Positions 1 to 8,084 of a DNA stretch of 64,000 bases are shown piece after piece. Under the pieces are notes generated by a model. That model was not told the origin of the DNA, ran no database searches, and saw nothing but the letters and a program-made list of their open reading frames with translations. Numbering within the stretch: the stretch's first letter is position 1; every line of letters begins with the position of its first letter. A program made the translations under genes and the position numbers. The DNA comes from Mycobacterium sp. 852002-40037_SCH5390672. Lineage in GTDB: Bacteria; Actinomycetota; Actinomycetes; Mycobacteriales; Mycobacteriaceae. Where the stretch lies: assembly GCF_001665875.1 (NCBI RefSeq), contig NZ_LZTA01000014.1, forward strand, positions 1 through 64,000. The letters are read 5' to 3'.

Positions 1-594
1 CCCGGGAGTATCGGTAGGGATGAGCAGCGCGCTGATTCCCTTGTGTCTGGGAGCGTTTGGGTCGGTGCGGACGAAGGTGAGAATGACGTCGGCGTCGTGG
101 GCTCCGGAGGTCCATACCTTTTGCCCATTCACCACGAACTCATCACCGACCAGCTCGGCCTTCGTCCGCAGGCCGGCCAGATCCGAGCCGGCTCCGGGCT
201 CACTCATTCCCAGCGACGCGGTCTTTTCGGCTCGCAGGATCGGAACGGCCCAGCGCCGCTTTTGCTCCTCGGTACCGAAGGACAACAGCGAAGCGGCGAT
301 GATGCCGACGCCTTGGGGATTGAAGCAGTGATAGATCCGGCGCCGCGACAGCTCCTCGCGATGCACGAACTGCTGCAAGATATTTGCGTTGCGACCGCCG
401 AATTCCGGGCGGTTGCCCGGCAGTAGCCAACCGTGGTCGAACTGGAGTCGCTGCCAGCGGCGCGACCATTCGGGCACGTGCGAAGTCGACGAAGGGCGCT
501 CCGCGGCTTGAGCTTGCGTCGGAAGATGTTCGGTGAGAAAGCGGACGAACTCCGCACGAAACGCTTCTACGTCGGTGTCAAAGGTGAGTTGCAC
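1..594 (-). CDS. acyl-CoA dehydrogenase (FadE family), C-terminus beyond window
   Basis: Only the N-terminal 198 residues lie in the window. A GTG start opens with VQLTFDTDVEAFRAEF, nearly the same as the second FadE of the pair at 9842. The N-terminal helical region is followed by the substrate/FAD segment ASLGMSEPGAGSDLAGLRTKA and by NGQKVWTSGAHDAD, both hallmarks of the middle beta-domain of acyl-CoA dehydrogenases. It should catalyse FAD-dependent alpha,beta-dehydrogenation of an acyl-CoA in the cytoplasm. It follows the ferredoxin gene by 27 bp, so it is the last visible gene of a NuoF-like/ferredoxin/FadE operon. The substrate cannot be inferred. Confidence 0.9.
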   Translation of the reverse strand, partial: MQLTFDTDVEAFRAEFVRFLTEHLPTQAQAAERPSSTSHVPEWSRRWQRLQFDHGWLLPGNRPEFGGRNANILQQFVHREELSRRRIYHCFNPQGVGIIAASLLSFGTEEQKRRWAVPILRAEKTASLGMSEPGAGSDLAGLRTKAELVGDEFVVNGQKVWTSGAHDADVILTFVRTDPNAPRHKGISALLIPTDTPG

Positions 595-621
595 GGCACT
601 AGGTTTTCGGGTGGGGATCGC

Positions 622-918
622 TCAACGCGTGAATCCCCACTCCGCCTCGTTCTCTTCGGTTTTCAGGTGCTCGGCCGGATCCTCGGTGTCGGCCAGTGGC
701 GGCTGGGAAGCGCGGGAGGCGCGCTGACCAATTTCGGTGATGGCGTGCACCGGGCAATCGAGCAACGCCCGCATGACCTCGTCGCGATCCGCCTCCGCCA
801 CGGTGCCGTCCCCGATGAGGGATGCGTACCCCCAGTCGTCCAGCGAGAAGTATCCCGGCGCGTGTTTGGCGCAGATGCCGAAGCCGTCGCAAATGGTGCG
901 GTCCAGACGGATTTTCAT
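622..918 (-). CDS. 3Fe-4S-type ferredoxin
   Basis: A 98-residue protein starting MKIRLDRTICDGFGICAKHAP. The motif CDGFGIC (C-x5-C) followed later by LDCPVHAI (CP) is the [3Fe-4S] binding pattern of mycobacterial ferredoxins that usually serve P450s. After about residue 65 there is a polar tail with no recognised fold. The ATG overlaps the stop of the NuoF-like gene (ATGA at 915-918), so the two are translationally coupled. Inference: it exchanges electrons with the NuoF-like flavoprotein and/or serves a P450 elsewhere in the window. No P450 is in this operon as far as it is visible. Confidence 0.9.
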   Translation of the reverse strand: MKIRLDRTICDGFGICAKHAPGYFSLDDWGYASLIGDGTVAEADRDEVMRALLDCPVHAITEIGQRASRASQPPLADTEDPAEHLKTEENEAEWGFTR

Positions 919-2228
919 GCTTGCCTCGCAGGTTCCGCCTCGTAGGGACGGTCGGCGCGGAACGCATGACGGGTACAGTCCGGGCACCTGCCGTCGAGAT
1001 GGGCACCGACGTCGTCCCGGAACTGATCGAGCAGGCTGGCGGCAACATTGGTGGCGGCATCCAGTGTTGCGCACGCACCGCGACCTCGCAGCAGCACCGA
1101 CCAGCGACGCAACCGTTCGACATCTTCTGTAGTCGCGGCGCCGTCGCGCAGCGCACCGGCGGCCGCGGCCATCGCCGCCGTTCCGTTGAAGCACGATCCG
1201 CATTGCCCGGCGTTTTCGCGGTCGAAGTACGCGAGCACCGATGCCGCCACCGCAACGGGGCAGTCGTCGGTGATGACCGAAATCGCGCCGCACCCCAGGC
1301 CGCTGCCGACACGCCGCATCGTCTCGTGGTCCAGGGTTGTCTCCAGCACCGAGCGATTGAGCAGACCGGCAAAGTAGCCGCCCATCAAGGTTCCGCGCAC
1401 CTGGTCAGGCGAAATACCGTGCAGGGCAATCAGTTCTGTGAACGGTAGGCCGTGCGGAAGCTCATAGAGCACGGGCGGCCGCCCGGCCCCGGTGATGGTG
1501 GCCAGGAAGGTGCCCGGCGACAGCGTCGTGCCCTGTGACCGGAACTCCGCCGAGCCGTGGCACTGCAGGTAGGGCAGGTTGGCCAGGGTCTCGACATTGC
1601 TCACCAACGTGGGCCGCTCGTCGACGCCCGCTTCGAAGGGGCGCGGCGGCTTGTCTGTCGGCTTGGCCGGCCCGCCGTTGATCGCCCGAACCGCGGCGGT
1701 CTCCTCGCCGGCCACGTATCCGGCCTGCACGCTGAGCATGTCGATGGTGACGCTGAGCGCGCCGGGATCCAGCTCGCCGAGCGCCGATTCGACGCTGTGC
1801 GCCGATTCGGAGTCGGATATGTAGATGTAGGCGCGGTCGGCCGCAACGATTGCCGCGGCCAGCCGCAGTCCGTCCAGGACGAGGTGAGGACGATGGCGCA
1901 GCAGCCAGCGATCCTTGATTGAAGCCGGTTCTCCCTCTTCGCCGTTCGCGACGACGATTGGAACACCGGTGTCCGCTATCAGGCGCCCGTTGTCGCGAAC
2001 CGTCCGCAGCTTCAGCGCCAGCGGGAACGCCGCACCCCCGCGGCCGGCCAGACCACTGGATTCGATTTCGCCCAAGAATTCATCGGTGTCGGCAAGCGGG
2101 CCGTAGCCGCCGAGCTTCCGATAGGCAGTGAGGTCTTCCCGGGCCTGGGCGGCTTGCTCACTCAGCAGCCGTGGTGTGCACCCGGGGAAGGCCGCGGTGG
2201 TGATGGTGGTGGACGCAGTGGTGTTCAA
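915..2228 (-). CDS. NuoF-like NADH:FMN flavoprotein (complex I 51-kDa family), stand-alone
   Basis: A 437-residue homolog of NuoF. Visible motifs are the glycine-rich NADH/FMN loop GLAGRGGAAFPLALK (about 59-73), NGEEGEPASIKDR (95-107), AGYVAGEETA (169-178) and PTLVSNVETLANLPY (206-220). The cluster region reads ENAGQCGSC at 338-346 with GRGAC at 382-386. The usual first cysteine of the ESCGxCxPC motif is Ala340, leaving only Cys343, Cys346 and Cys386. No NuoE or other complex I genes are adjacent; the next genes are a ferredoxin (4-nt overlap) and a FadE. Inference: an NADH:ferredoxin oxidoreductase module. It is first in its operon, 36 bp from a divergent gene. Confidence 0.85.
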   Translation of the reverse strand: MNTTASTTITTAAFPGCTPRLLSEQAAQAREDLTAYRKLGGYGPLADTDEFLGEIESSGLAGRGGAAFPLALKLRTVRDNGRLIADTGVPIVVANGEEGEPASIKDRWLLRHRPHLVLDGLRLAAAIVAADRAYIYISDSESAHSVESALGELDPGALSVTIDMLSVQAGYVAGEETAAVRAINGGPAKPTDKPPRPFEAGVDERPTLVSNVETLANLPYLQCHGSAEFRSQGTTLSPGTFLATITGAGRPPVLYELPHGLPFTELIALHGISPDQVRGTLMGGYFAGLLNRSVLETTLDHETMRRVGSGLGCGAISVITDDCPVAVAASVLAYFDRENAGQCGSCFNGTAAMAAAAGALRDGAATTEDVERLRRWSVLLRGRGACATLDAATNVAASLLDQFRDDVGAHLDGRCPDCTRHAFRADRPYEAEPARQA

Positions 2229-2264
2229 AGCTGGCCTGCCATCGTGTTAGTTAGGCTTGCGCAC
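2229..2264. promoter_or_regulatory. short divergent intergenic region
   Basis: Only 36 bp separate the start of the NuoF-like gene (minus strand) from the ATG at 2265 (plus strand). Both promoters must overlap here or lie inside the coding regions. No Shine-Dalgarno precedes the ATG at 2265, so leaderless translation, common in mycobacteria, is possible. Confidence 0.4.
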
Positions 2265-2738
2265 ATGCGAACTGCGGTGGTGCGTGTCAACGTCGACCCG
2301 GAAAGCGTGCTCACGCCCGCGCAACTACGTGACGGCATGGTCGCTCTCCTCGAGCTCGTGGCCACGGCCGGCGCGGACGTGGTCGACAATGACCTCGCGT
2401 CCCTGCCCGCATCCCGCCGCGAAGTCGAATTGCTCATTGCGGCCGAAGATGGTGACGCGGCCAAGGCCGCCGCAATTGGGTTGTGCGCCAGAGCATTCGG
2501 CGCTGACCCCGTCCCGGGTGTGATCACTTTTGTCAGCCGGGGGACCGACGACGACGCCCACGGGGTGCTGTCCGCATTCGGGCTCACCGGTGATATCGAG
2601 CGCACGCCCGGTGATGACGGGTTCGACATCGTCCACGTGACGCTGCGGGAGAAGGACCTGGAACGCATTCCGGAAAGCCGCGTGCACACGGCGCTGGAGG
2701 CGTCGCTCAACTGCGAGGTCCACATTCGCACCGTGTAG
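2265..2738 (+). CDS. conserved hypothetical protein
   Basis: A 157-residue acidic soluble protein starting MRTAVVRVNVDPE. There is no signal peptide or membrane segment and I recognise no domain. It has alternating hydrophobic strands (TAVVRVNV, GVITFVSRG, DIVHVTLRE, CEVHIRTV) and alanine-rich helices, suggesting an alpha/beta fold. The ATG at 2265 is preferred over upstream in-frame starts because those would overlap the divergent NuoF-like gene. It is divergent from the NuoF operon and convergent with the alpha/beta hydrolase gene (5-bp gap). Function unknown. Confidence 0.7.
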   Translation: MRTAVVRVNVDPESVLTPAQLRDGMVALLELVATAGADVVDNDLASLPASRREVELLIAAEDGDAAKAAAIGLCARAFGADPVPGVITFVSRGTDDDAHGVLSAFGLTGDIERTPGDDGFDIVHVTLREKDLERIPESRVHTALEASLNCEVHIRTV

Positions 2739-2743
2739 CGCCA

Positions 2744-3610
2744 TCAGGAACCCAGGAATTCCAGGATCGCGGGTGCCGCCTGCACCCAGGTATCGAACAT
2801 GTTGAAGTGTTGCACCCGGCCTGCGGCACGGTCTTCGGACGCACGCTCCCAGGCGTCCTCGGGCCACGGCGGGTCGATGAGCTTGGATCCTTTGATCAGG
2901 CAGCTGACCTCCAGCGACGTCCGCTTCGGGTGATCCATGTCGTTCTCGCCGCCGCGAATGATCAGCGTGGGGACCTTGATCCGGTCGAACATCTCGTCTT
3001 CGACGCCCGGAATCGTCTGTCCCGGTTTGGAGACGAAGGCGTTGAGCCAGCGCAGCATCAACTTCAGGAATTCATCGGAGTCGAAGTCGAGGAACCGCTG
3101 CTTGTTGTTCGGATTCTCCTCGATGCGCTCACGCCATTCCTGTACCTTCACCACGCCGTCCATGCCGGTGCCGCGCACCGCGAGGATGCTGGGGATGATG
3201 TAGAAGGAGCCCAAGACGAAGCTGCCGTAGATGCCGCCGACGATGTTCCACACGACGAGCTTGGTGACCATCTCGGGGTAGAGCATCGTGGTCAACATGG
3301 AATCCCTTGCCCCGCCGGACCCTCCGGCGAGGATGCAGCGCTCGAAACCGAGGCCGGTCACCAACTTGTGCAGCGTCTCGGCGCGCATGTGGGATTCGCT
3401 TTGTCCGTAGAACTGCACATCGGAGGCTCCGCAGTTGGGCCTGTCCCACAGCAGCACCCGATAGCCGCCCGCGGCCAGAGCGTCGGCCAGCGGACGTAGG
3501 CCGGGGATCTCCTTGCTGAACCGGCCGCCCGGCGTCAGAGCAATGAGATCGCCGGAGTCACCGAGGATTTCGTAGACGACGTTTCCCCCGTTGATCTCAA
3601 TAGAAGGCAC
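2744..3610 (-). CDS. alpha/beta hydrolase
   Basis: A 288-residue cytoplasmic protein starting at GTG (VPSIEINGGNVVYEI) with AGGAG about 6 nt upstream. Features of the alpha/beta-hydrolase fold are visible: an oxyanion-loop region LIALTPGGRFS, VLLWDRPNCGAS, and the nucleophile elbow ILAGGSGGARDS (G-G-S-G-G). A late strand PTLIIRGGENDMDHP carries the acid residue, and there is a C-terminal His candidate in QHFNMFD. The product is a hydrolase of unknown substrate, possibly C-C bond or ester cleaving. It is the last gene of an operon with the Rieske protein (14 bp upstream) and two amidohydrolases. Confidence 0.85.
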   Translation of the reverse strand: MPSIEINGGNVVYEILGDSGDLIALTPGGRFSKEIPGLRPLADALAAGGYRVLLWDRPNCGASDVQFYGQSESHMRAETLHKLVTGLGFERCILAGGSGGARDSMLTTMLYPEMVTKLVVWNIVGGIYGSFVLGSFYIIPSILAVRGTGMDGVVKVQEWRERIEENPNNKQRFLDFDSDEFLKLMLRWLNAFVSKPGQTIPGVEDEMFDRIKVPTLIIRGGENDMDHPKRTSLEVSCLIKGSKLIDPPWPEDAWERASEDRAAGRVQHFNMFDTWVQAAPAILEFLGS

Positions 3611-3624
3611 CGATTCTCCTGTAG

Positions 3625-4023
3625 TTAGGCCTGAACCAAAACGTCGTTGCCGACGATGCGCACCGGATAGGTACGGATACTCCATTCGGGCTTGACCGCG
3701 GTGGTGCCGGTCGCCAGCTCGAAACCCCATTGGTGCCAAGGGCAGTAAATGTATTCCAGGTCGCGCACCATGACGGAGTCACCCGGCGCCGTCTCGTCGA
3801 CGATCGTGCGCCCCCTGGCTCGTCCCGAGCACAGTGGGCCGCCTTGGTGGGGGCAGTAATTCGCGATGGCGTAGAAGGTGCCGTTGACGTTGTAGACGCC
3901 TACGCCGTGCCGTCCGATCGGCACCAGTTTGTGTGTGCCGGGCGGGATTTCGTCTACCGTGGCGACGACATGCTCGCGGCCCTGGGCGAGACGTGGCTCG
4001 GGCCGCTTGGTTTCTTCGGTCAA
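3625..4023 (-). CDS. Rieske [2Fe-2S] domain protein
   Basis: A 132-residue single-domain protein. The Rieske ligand boxes are both present, NYCPHQGGPLC (C-x-H) and YCPWHQWGFEL (C-x2-H), separated by an insertion typical of ring-hydroxylase-type ferredoxins and nitrite-reductase small subunits. There is no oxygenase domain, so it is an electron-transfer ferredoxin rather than an oxygenase. Its stop is 1 bp from the downstream end of the amidohydrolase gene at 4025, placing it tightly in that operon. A partner oxygenase is not encoded nearby. Confidence 0.9.
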   Translation of the reverse strand: MTEETKRPEPRLAQGREHVVATVDEIPPGTHKLVPIGRHGVGVYNVNGTFYAIANYCPHQGGPLCSGRARGRTIVDETAPGDSVMVRDLEYIYCPWHQWGFELATGTTAVKPEWSIRTYPVRIVGNDVLVQA

Positions 4024-4024
4024 C

Positions 4025-5170
4025 TCAGAGCACCCGGGTCTGACCCTCGAGGACCGGTACGGTCTCGGGCAGGTGGTAGGTCGCGATGCCGTTCTTGTAC
4101 ATCACCGCGTCGCGGGCGTGCTTGGGCAGGTGCTTGACCAACCAGCGCGGGTCATCAAATGTCCAGTGCGGGTAGTCCGAGGAGAAGAGCAGGATCTTCT
4201 CGCACTCCATCCATTCCAGCGCGCGGGTCAGCTCGGTCTTGTCTTCGGGGTAGTCCAGCGGCTGCGTGGTGAACTTGATGTGGTCCTTGACGTACTCGGA
4301 CGGCCTGCGCTTGATGTCGAGCCACGACTTGCGTGCGTCGTAAATCGCGTCCATGCGCCACATCAGCGGCAGGATCCAGCTGAACGCGTGCTCGACGAAC
4401 ACGATTCGCAGCGTCGGGAACCGGTCGAACACACCGTCGAAGATCAGGCTCATCACCTGGTTGGCCGCCAGCAGGGAGTAGGTCACCATGAAATCGTGGT
4501 TGTAGCTGGGGAATCCCACCGGCGGGATCGGCAGCTCATCGAACTGGCTGCGCGACAGGTGGCAACTCACGGTGATGTCGTGCTTGGTGGCGGCCGCCCA
4601 GATCGGGTCGTATTTCGGGTGGCCCCATGACGGCCGCGGCTCGGCCTTGATCAGAATCTGCGCCATGTAGGGGTGTCCGGCCCAGCGCTCGATCTCGCGC
4701 ACCGACTCTTCCGGCTCCTCAATGGCGATGCAGATCGAACCGCGCCACCGCTCGTGCCAGTTGTTGTGGCTGTCCAGCCAGTGATTGGCCTGCCAGTCGT
4801 TCAACGCGGCCGACATCGCGTGCTGGGCTTCATGAATGCGCGCCGGGTAGGCCGCCGGCTCCAGGATTGCGATGTCGGAGCCCGCCTCCATGATCAGCTG
4901 GCGAAATGCCAAATCCGGGTCACTGCACGGGAACTCACCGTTGGGGGGGAAGGAGTCCACGCGCATCGCGTAGGAGTGCGCGTAGTCTGGGGCGTCGTAA
5001 TAGATCTGCTCGCCTACCGAGCGAGTGAGGAAGTACTTGCTGCGCCACGGCTCGGGAATGTACGGGAGCAGCTCGCCGCGCTTGGGGGCCGGGTGGACAT
5101 CCGAGTCGACGCAGCGGACGGCTATGCGCTCGGTAGCGGGAATCCGCTCCTGCGAATGGGTCAACGTCAT
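4025..5170 (-). CDS. amidohydrolase (COG2159 family), catalytically complete
   Basis: A 381-residue metal-dependent hydrolase of the ACMSD/COG2159 type. The N-terminal metal box is VDSDVH (Asp22, Asp24, His26), the beta-strand box HITVSCHLSR-like region carries a further His, and the C-terminal catalytic Asp is in FSSDYPHW (Asp332). The start ATG is preceded by GAGGAGAG. It is 29 bp downstream of a second, divergent-in-sequence amidohydrolase (5200-6300). Family members decarboxylate or hydrolyse cyclic substrates; the actual substrate is unknown. Cytoplasmic. The co-transcribed genes are the Rieske protein and the alpha/beta hydrolase. Confidence 0.85.
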   Translation of the reverse strand: MTLTHSQERIPATERIAVRCVDSDVHPAPKRGELLPYIPEPWRSKYFLTRSVGEQIYYDAPDYAHSYAMRVDSFPPNGEFPCSDPDLAFRQLIMEAGSDIAILEPAAYPARIHEAQHAMSAALNDWQANHWLDSHNNWHERWRGSICIAIEEPEESVREIERWAGHPYMAQILIKAEPRPSWGHPKYDPIWAAATKHDITVSCHLSRSQFDELPIPPVGFPSYNHDFMVTYSLLAANQVMSLIFDGVFDRFPTLRIVFVEHAFSWILPLMWRMDAIYDARKSWLDIKRRPSEYVKDHIKFTTQPLDYPEDKTELTRALEWMECEKILLFSSDYPHWTFDDPRWLVKHLPKHARDAVMYKNGIATYHLPETVPVLEGQTRVL

Positions 5171-5199
5171 CTGGCTCTCCTCAGTCTTTCGCGATACTT

Positions 5200-6300
5200 C
5201 TACTGTGCGCCCACCCCGGCGGGAATGTCTATGCCGTAGAGCAGCGCCGCGTTGCGCCAGCACAGCTTCTCGCGCTGCTCGGCGGACAAGGCGCTGGGCA
5301 GCTTTGTGACATCACCGCACTGCCAGTGTGGATAGCTCGAACCGAACATCACCATGTCGTCCTTGCCGGTGAACCCGAACCATTCGCCGGCGAACTCGAC
5401 GTCGCCGGGGCCGTCGAGACTTCCCTGAACGAAATACACGTGACCGGGCAGGTAGTCGCTGGGGATCCGCGGGGCCCACGGCGTCTGCTCGAGGTGCGGG
5501 CGGCCGAAGGTGTCCATTCGCCAGATGAATGGCGTGATGAAGTCGGCGGCGCCGTCGCCCCAAACGAATTTCAGGCCGTCGAACCGCTCGAACACTCCCT
5601 CGGCGATCATGTTCATCAGGTGGTACAGGTAGTTCAGCGCCATGAAGCTGACGTACTGCTCATAGGTACGGGTGTTCCCGTTCGGCGTCGGCGGAAAAGC
5701 AATGCCGGAACCGACTTCGATGTGCGCGGCGACGGGCAGTCCGGCGTCGACGGCGGCCTCCCAGATCGGCCAGAACTGCGGTTTGCCGTAGAGCTCGCGG
5801 GATTGCAGCGGGACGCCGATCTGGACGACCCGCGGATGCGCACGCCATTTCTCGATTTCGCGCAGTGCGCCGGGGATGTCGTCGGGGTTGACCCGGATGG
5901 TGCCGCGGAACCGCTCGCCGAACTCGCCGGATTCCAGCCAGTTCGACACCATCATCTCGTTGTGTGCGGCGTGCAGCGCGCTGCCCAGGTGCCGGTCCGG
6001 CATGATGCCGCGTGCCATCGGATGCAGCACCGCCACATCGACCCCGCGCTTCGAAAACAGTTCATTGGCAACGAATTCCGGATCCGAACCCGGGTACTGA
6101 CGGTCCGGTCCCTCGGTGTTGGGCGCGTACTCACCGCCGGGGGCGCCGTACCAGTCCATCTCGTAGTCGGGGAAGCCGCGGCTCTTGAACGGTTCGCGCA
6201 GCACCTTGCGCAGTGCTTTGGTGGACGGGAAGAAGATGTGCACGCTCGCGTCGATCAACGGTGTGCTGGTTCCGTCGGCGTGTTTGATCACGAGGGCCAC
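5200..6300 (-). CDS. amidohydrolase-fold protein, probable non-catalytic paralog
   Basis: A 366-residue COG2159-family protein paralogous to its downstream neighbour. It keeps the overall pattern (LIDASVH at 15-21, GSSYPHW at 320-326), but two key positions are changed. The second Asp of the DxDxH metal box is Ser19, and the catalytic Asp of S-D-[YW]-P-H is Ser322. This suggests a pseudoenzyme or regulatory/structural subunit pairing with the intact copy. It is the first gene of the operon; an intergenic region of 213 bp upstream contains a GAGAAT-N3-ATTATC element (6467-6481). Confidence 0.8.
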   Translation of the reverse strand: MALVIKHADGTSTPLIDASVHIFFPSTKALRKVLREPFKSRGFPDYEMDWYGAPGGEYAPNTEGPDRQYPGSDPEFVANELFSKRGVDVAVLHPMARGIMPDRHLGSALHAAHNEMMVSNWLESGEFGERFRGTIRVNPDDIPGALREIEKWRAHPRVVQIGVPLQSRELYGKPQFWPIWEAAVDAGLPVAAHIEVGSGIAFPPTPNGNTRTYEQYVSFMALNYLYHLMNMIAEGVFERFDGLKFVWGDGAADFITPFIWRMDTFGRPHLEQTPWAPRIPSDYLPGHVYFVQGSLDGPGDVEFAGEWFGFTGKDDMVMFGSSYPHWQCGDVTKLPSALSAEQREKLCWRNAALLYGIDIPAGVGAQ

Positions 6301-6466
6301 CCTTCGGCTACGGCAGCCAAAGCAAGCCGTGCGAGGTCACAAGATAGCCAATCTAACATTTTATTCTGCGGTCAATCAATGGGTTTCCGGTAAGCATTTC
6401 GTTTAATCATCGTCCCTGGTAACAGGCGGTTTGCGATCCTTGGGGCAAGTCGGGTTCTTCAATCCG

Positions 6467-6481
6467 GATAATACCATTCTC
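6467..6481 (-). promoter_or_regulatory. putative operator GAGAATGGTATTATC
   Basis: Read on the minus strand it matches GAGAAT-N3-ATTCTC at 11 of 12 positions. It lies about 170 bp upstream of the amidohydrolase operon start at 6300. The same palindrome occurs exactly at 8814-8828 and 39863-39877. The binding protein is unknown. Confidence 0.55.
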
Positions 6482-6513
6482 AGGATTGGCGACGGTGCCA
6501 TCCGCTCGGCTGG

Positions 6514-7431
6514 TTACTCCGACGGGCGGCCCGGTGGGCTAGTCGAAGGCCCGCCCACCGTGACGCCGGCGGCCCGCTCGAAGGGTTTGATCACCGTCGT
6601 GAAATCGGAATCGGGCCCTTCAACGCGGGCGAGTGCCTCCCACAACCGGCCGGTGGTCTCGGCAACCTCGGCGGGCACGCCGAGCGCTCGCGCTTCGTCG
6701 AGGTAAAGACGCACATCTTTGAGCATCAACGCGGTGGCAAAGCCGTAGTCGAAGGTGCGCGGCAGGATCGCGCGGGGGAACTTGTCGCGGCTCGCACTCG
6801 TGGCGCCCGACCCCGCATTGAGCACGTCGATCATCACCGATGGGTCGAGGCCGGCTTTGACGCCCATCACGACGACTTCCGCGGTGGCGACCAAGACGTT
6901 TGCCGCCAAGATGTTGTTTGCCAGCTTCATCGTCTGCGCCGATCCGGGCTGTTCACCGACGTACAGTGGGCGGCCCAAGGCTTCGAGTGCGGTTCGTACG
7001 ACATCGAATTCGGCGCGGCGGCCGGACACCATGAGCGCCAGCGTCCCCTTCTCGGCCCCGCCGACGCCCCCGCTGACCGGGCTGTCCATCGCCACGATGT
7101 TGCGCTCGGCCAGCAGGTCATGGATCCGCACCGCCATTTGGCTACCGACGGTGGACAAGTCGACGTAGCGCTTCACCCGCGCGCCTTTGATCACACCCAC
7201 CGCACCGGTTGCCACCTCGAGTGACGCGCCCGGCGTGGGAAGGCTGGCCATCACCGTTTCGGCGCGGTCGGCGACCTCTTTGGGCGACGACGCCGGGCGT
7301 GCCCCCAGCGCGACGACACGCTCGAGCGCCTCGCTACGGGTGTCGAAGGCGATGACGTCGTGCCCCTCCTGAATCAGGCGGCAGGCCATGGGACAGCCCA
7401 TGTTTCCCAGGCCGATGAATCCGACTTCCAT
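6514..7431 (-). CDS. NAD(P)-dependent beta-hydroxyacid dehydrogenase (3-hydroxyisobutyrate dehydrogenase family)
   Basis: A 305-residue cytoplasmic oxidoreductase. The N-terminal Rossmann motif is VGFIGLGNMGCPMA (3-16). The substrate-binding signature is DSPVSGGVGGAEKGTLA, and the conserved catalytic Lys lies in QTMKLANNIL followed by the helix of the C-terminal domain. Length fits the family (about 290-310). It probably oxidises a beta-hydroxyacid or reduces the matching semialdehyde. The preceding gene in the same direction (7440-7820) ends 8 bp upstream, so the two form an operon. Confidence 0.9.
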   Translation of the reverse strand: MEVGFIGLGNMGCPMACRLIQEGHDVIAFDTRSEALERVVALGARPASSPKEVADRAETVMASLPTPGASLEVATGAVGVIKGARVKRYVDLSTVGSQMAVRIHDLLAERNIVAMDSPVSGGVGGAEKGTLALMVSGRRAEFDVVRTALEALGRPLYVGEQPGSAQTMKLANNILAANVLVATAEVVVMGVKAGLDPSVMIDVLNAGSGATSASRDKFPRAILPRTFDYGFATALMLKDVRLYLDEARALGVPAEVAETTGRLWEALARVEGPDSDFTTVIKPFERAAGVTVGGPSTSPPGRPSE

Positions 7432-7439
7432 GACAGCCC

Positions 7440-7820
7440 CTAGTCCCGGTCCAGGTCGGCGAACGCCTCGCGCGCGATGCGAAAACTGTCGACGGCGGCC
7501 GGCACGCCGGCGTAAATGGCCACCTGCAGGAAGACCTCGCGGATCTCCTCGCGGGTGACACCGTTGGTCAGTGCCGCCTTGACGTGCGTACGCAATTCGT
7601 TGGGCCGGTTGAGCACCGAGATCATCGCCAGGTTGAGCATGCTGCGGGTCTTCCGCGGTAATTCCTCACGACCCCACACGGCACCCCAGCAGTACTCGGT
7701 GACGAGATCTTGCAGGGGACCGGTGAAGTCATCCGCGTCGGCCAACGCGCGAGTGACGTACTCCTCGCCCAGCACCTCGGAGCGGATGTGCAGCCCCCTG
7801 CGGTAGGTTTCGCGATCCAA
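7440..7820 (-). CDS. carboxymuconolactone decarboxylase family protein
   Basis: A 126-residue alpha-helical protein of the CMD/AhpD-like superfamily. Recognisable segments are FTGPLQDLVTEYCWGAVWG, LPRKTRSMLNLAMISVLNRPNELRTHVKAALTNG (cut here into the conserved R-x-R-S-L and H-x-x-A-L elements), VTREEIREVFLQVAIYAGVPAA and a C-terminal helix. Length and motif order fit 4-carboxymuconolactone decarboxylase-type enzymes, but many family members have other functions, so the specific reaction is uncertain. It forms a two-gene operon with the HIBADH-like enzyme. Confidence 0.85.
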   Translation of the reverse strand: MDRETYRRGLHIRSEVLGEEYVTRALADADDFTGPLQDLVTEYCWGAVWGREELPRKTRSMLNLAMISVLNRPNELRTHVKAALTNGVTREEIREVFLQVAIYAGVPAAVDSFRIAREAFADLDRD

Positions 7821-7832
7821 CGGACTCTCCCT

Positions 7833-8006
7833 TCAGTTCGGGGCAGCGGCCCTCGTTGGTGTCGTGCGCGCGCTGTCGAGGTGTCCGATTGCCTGAGCGC
7901 AGTCTTGCACCGTGGCCGCTGCGCTGGGTCTACAGTCGAGGATCAAATGGACCTGTCCACCCGTGTCCTCGTGCCCGTTCGGAGACTGCTGGAACTTGGC
8001 CGTCAT
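7833..8006 (-). CDS. possible small ORF (57 aa)
   Basis: An ATG-started reading frame begins MTAKFQQSPNGHEDTGG and ends ARTTPTRAAAPN. It lies entirely in the 264-bp gap between the CMD-like gene and the nitroreductase. Codon bias looks plausible, but there is no clear Shine-Dalgarno and no recognised domain, so it could be chance. The gap is otherwise unexplained. Confidence 0.25.
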   Translation of the reverse strand: MTAKFQQSPNGHEDTGGQVHLILDCRPSAAATVQDCAQAIGHLDSARTTPTRAAAPN

Positions 8007-8084
8007 CCAATTCCGCTGCAGCCGTTGGAGATACGCGTGATCGAGGTGCAGGTCTCGGGTAACTCTAGATGTTGAGGAGAAGCA

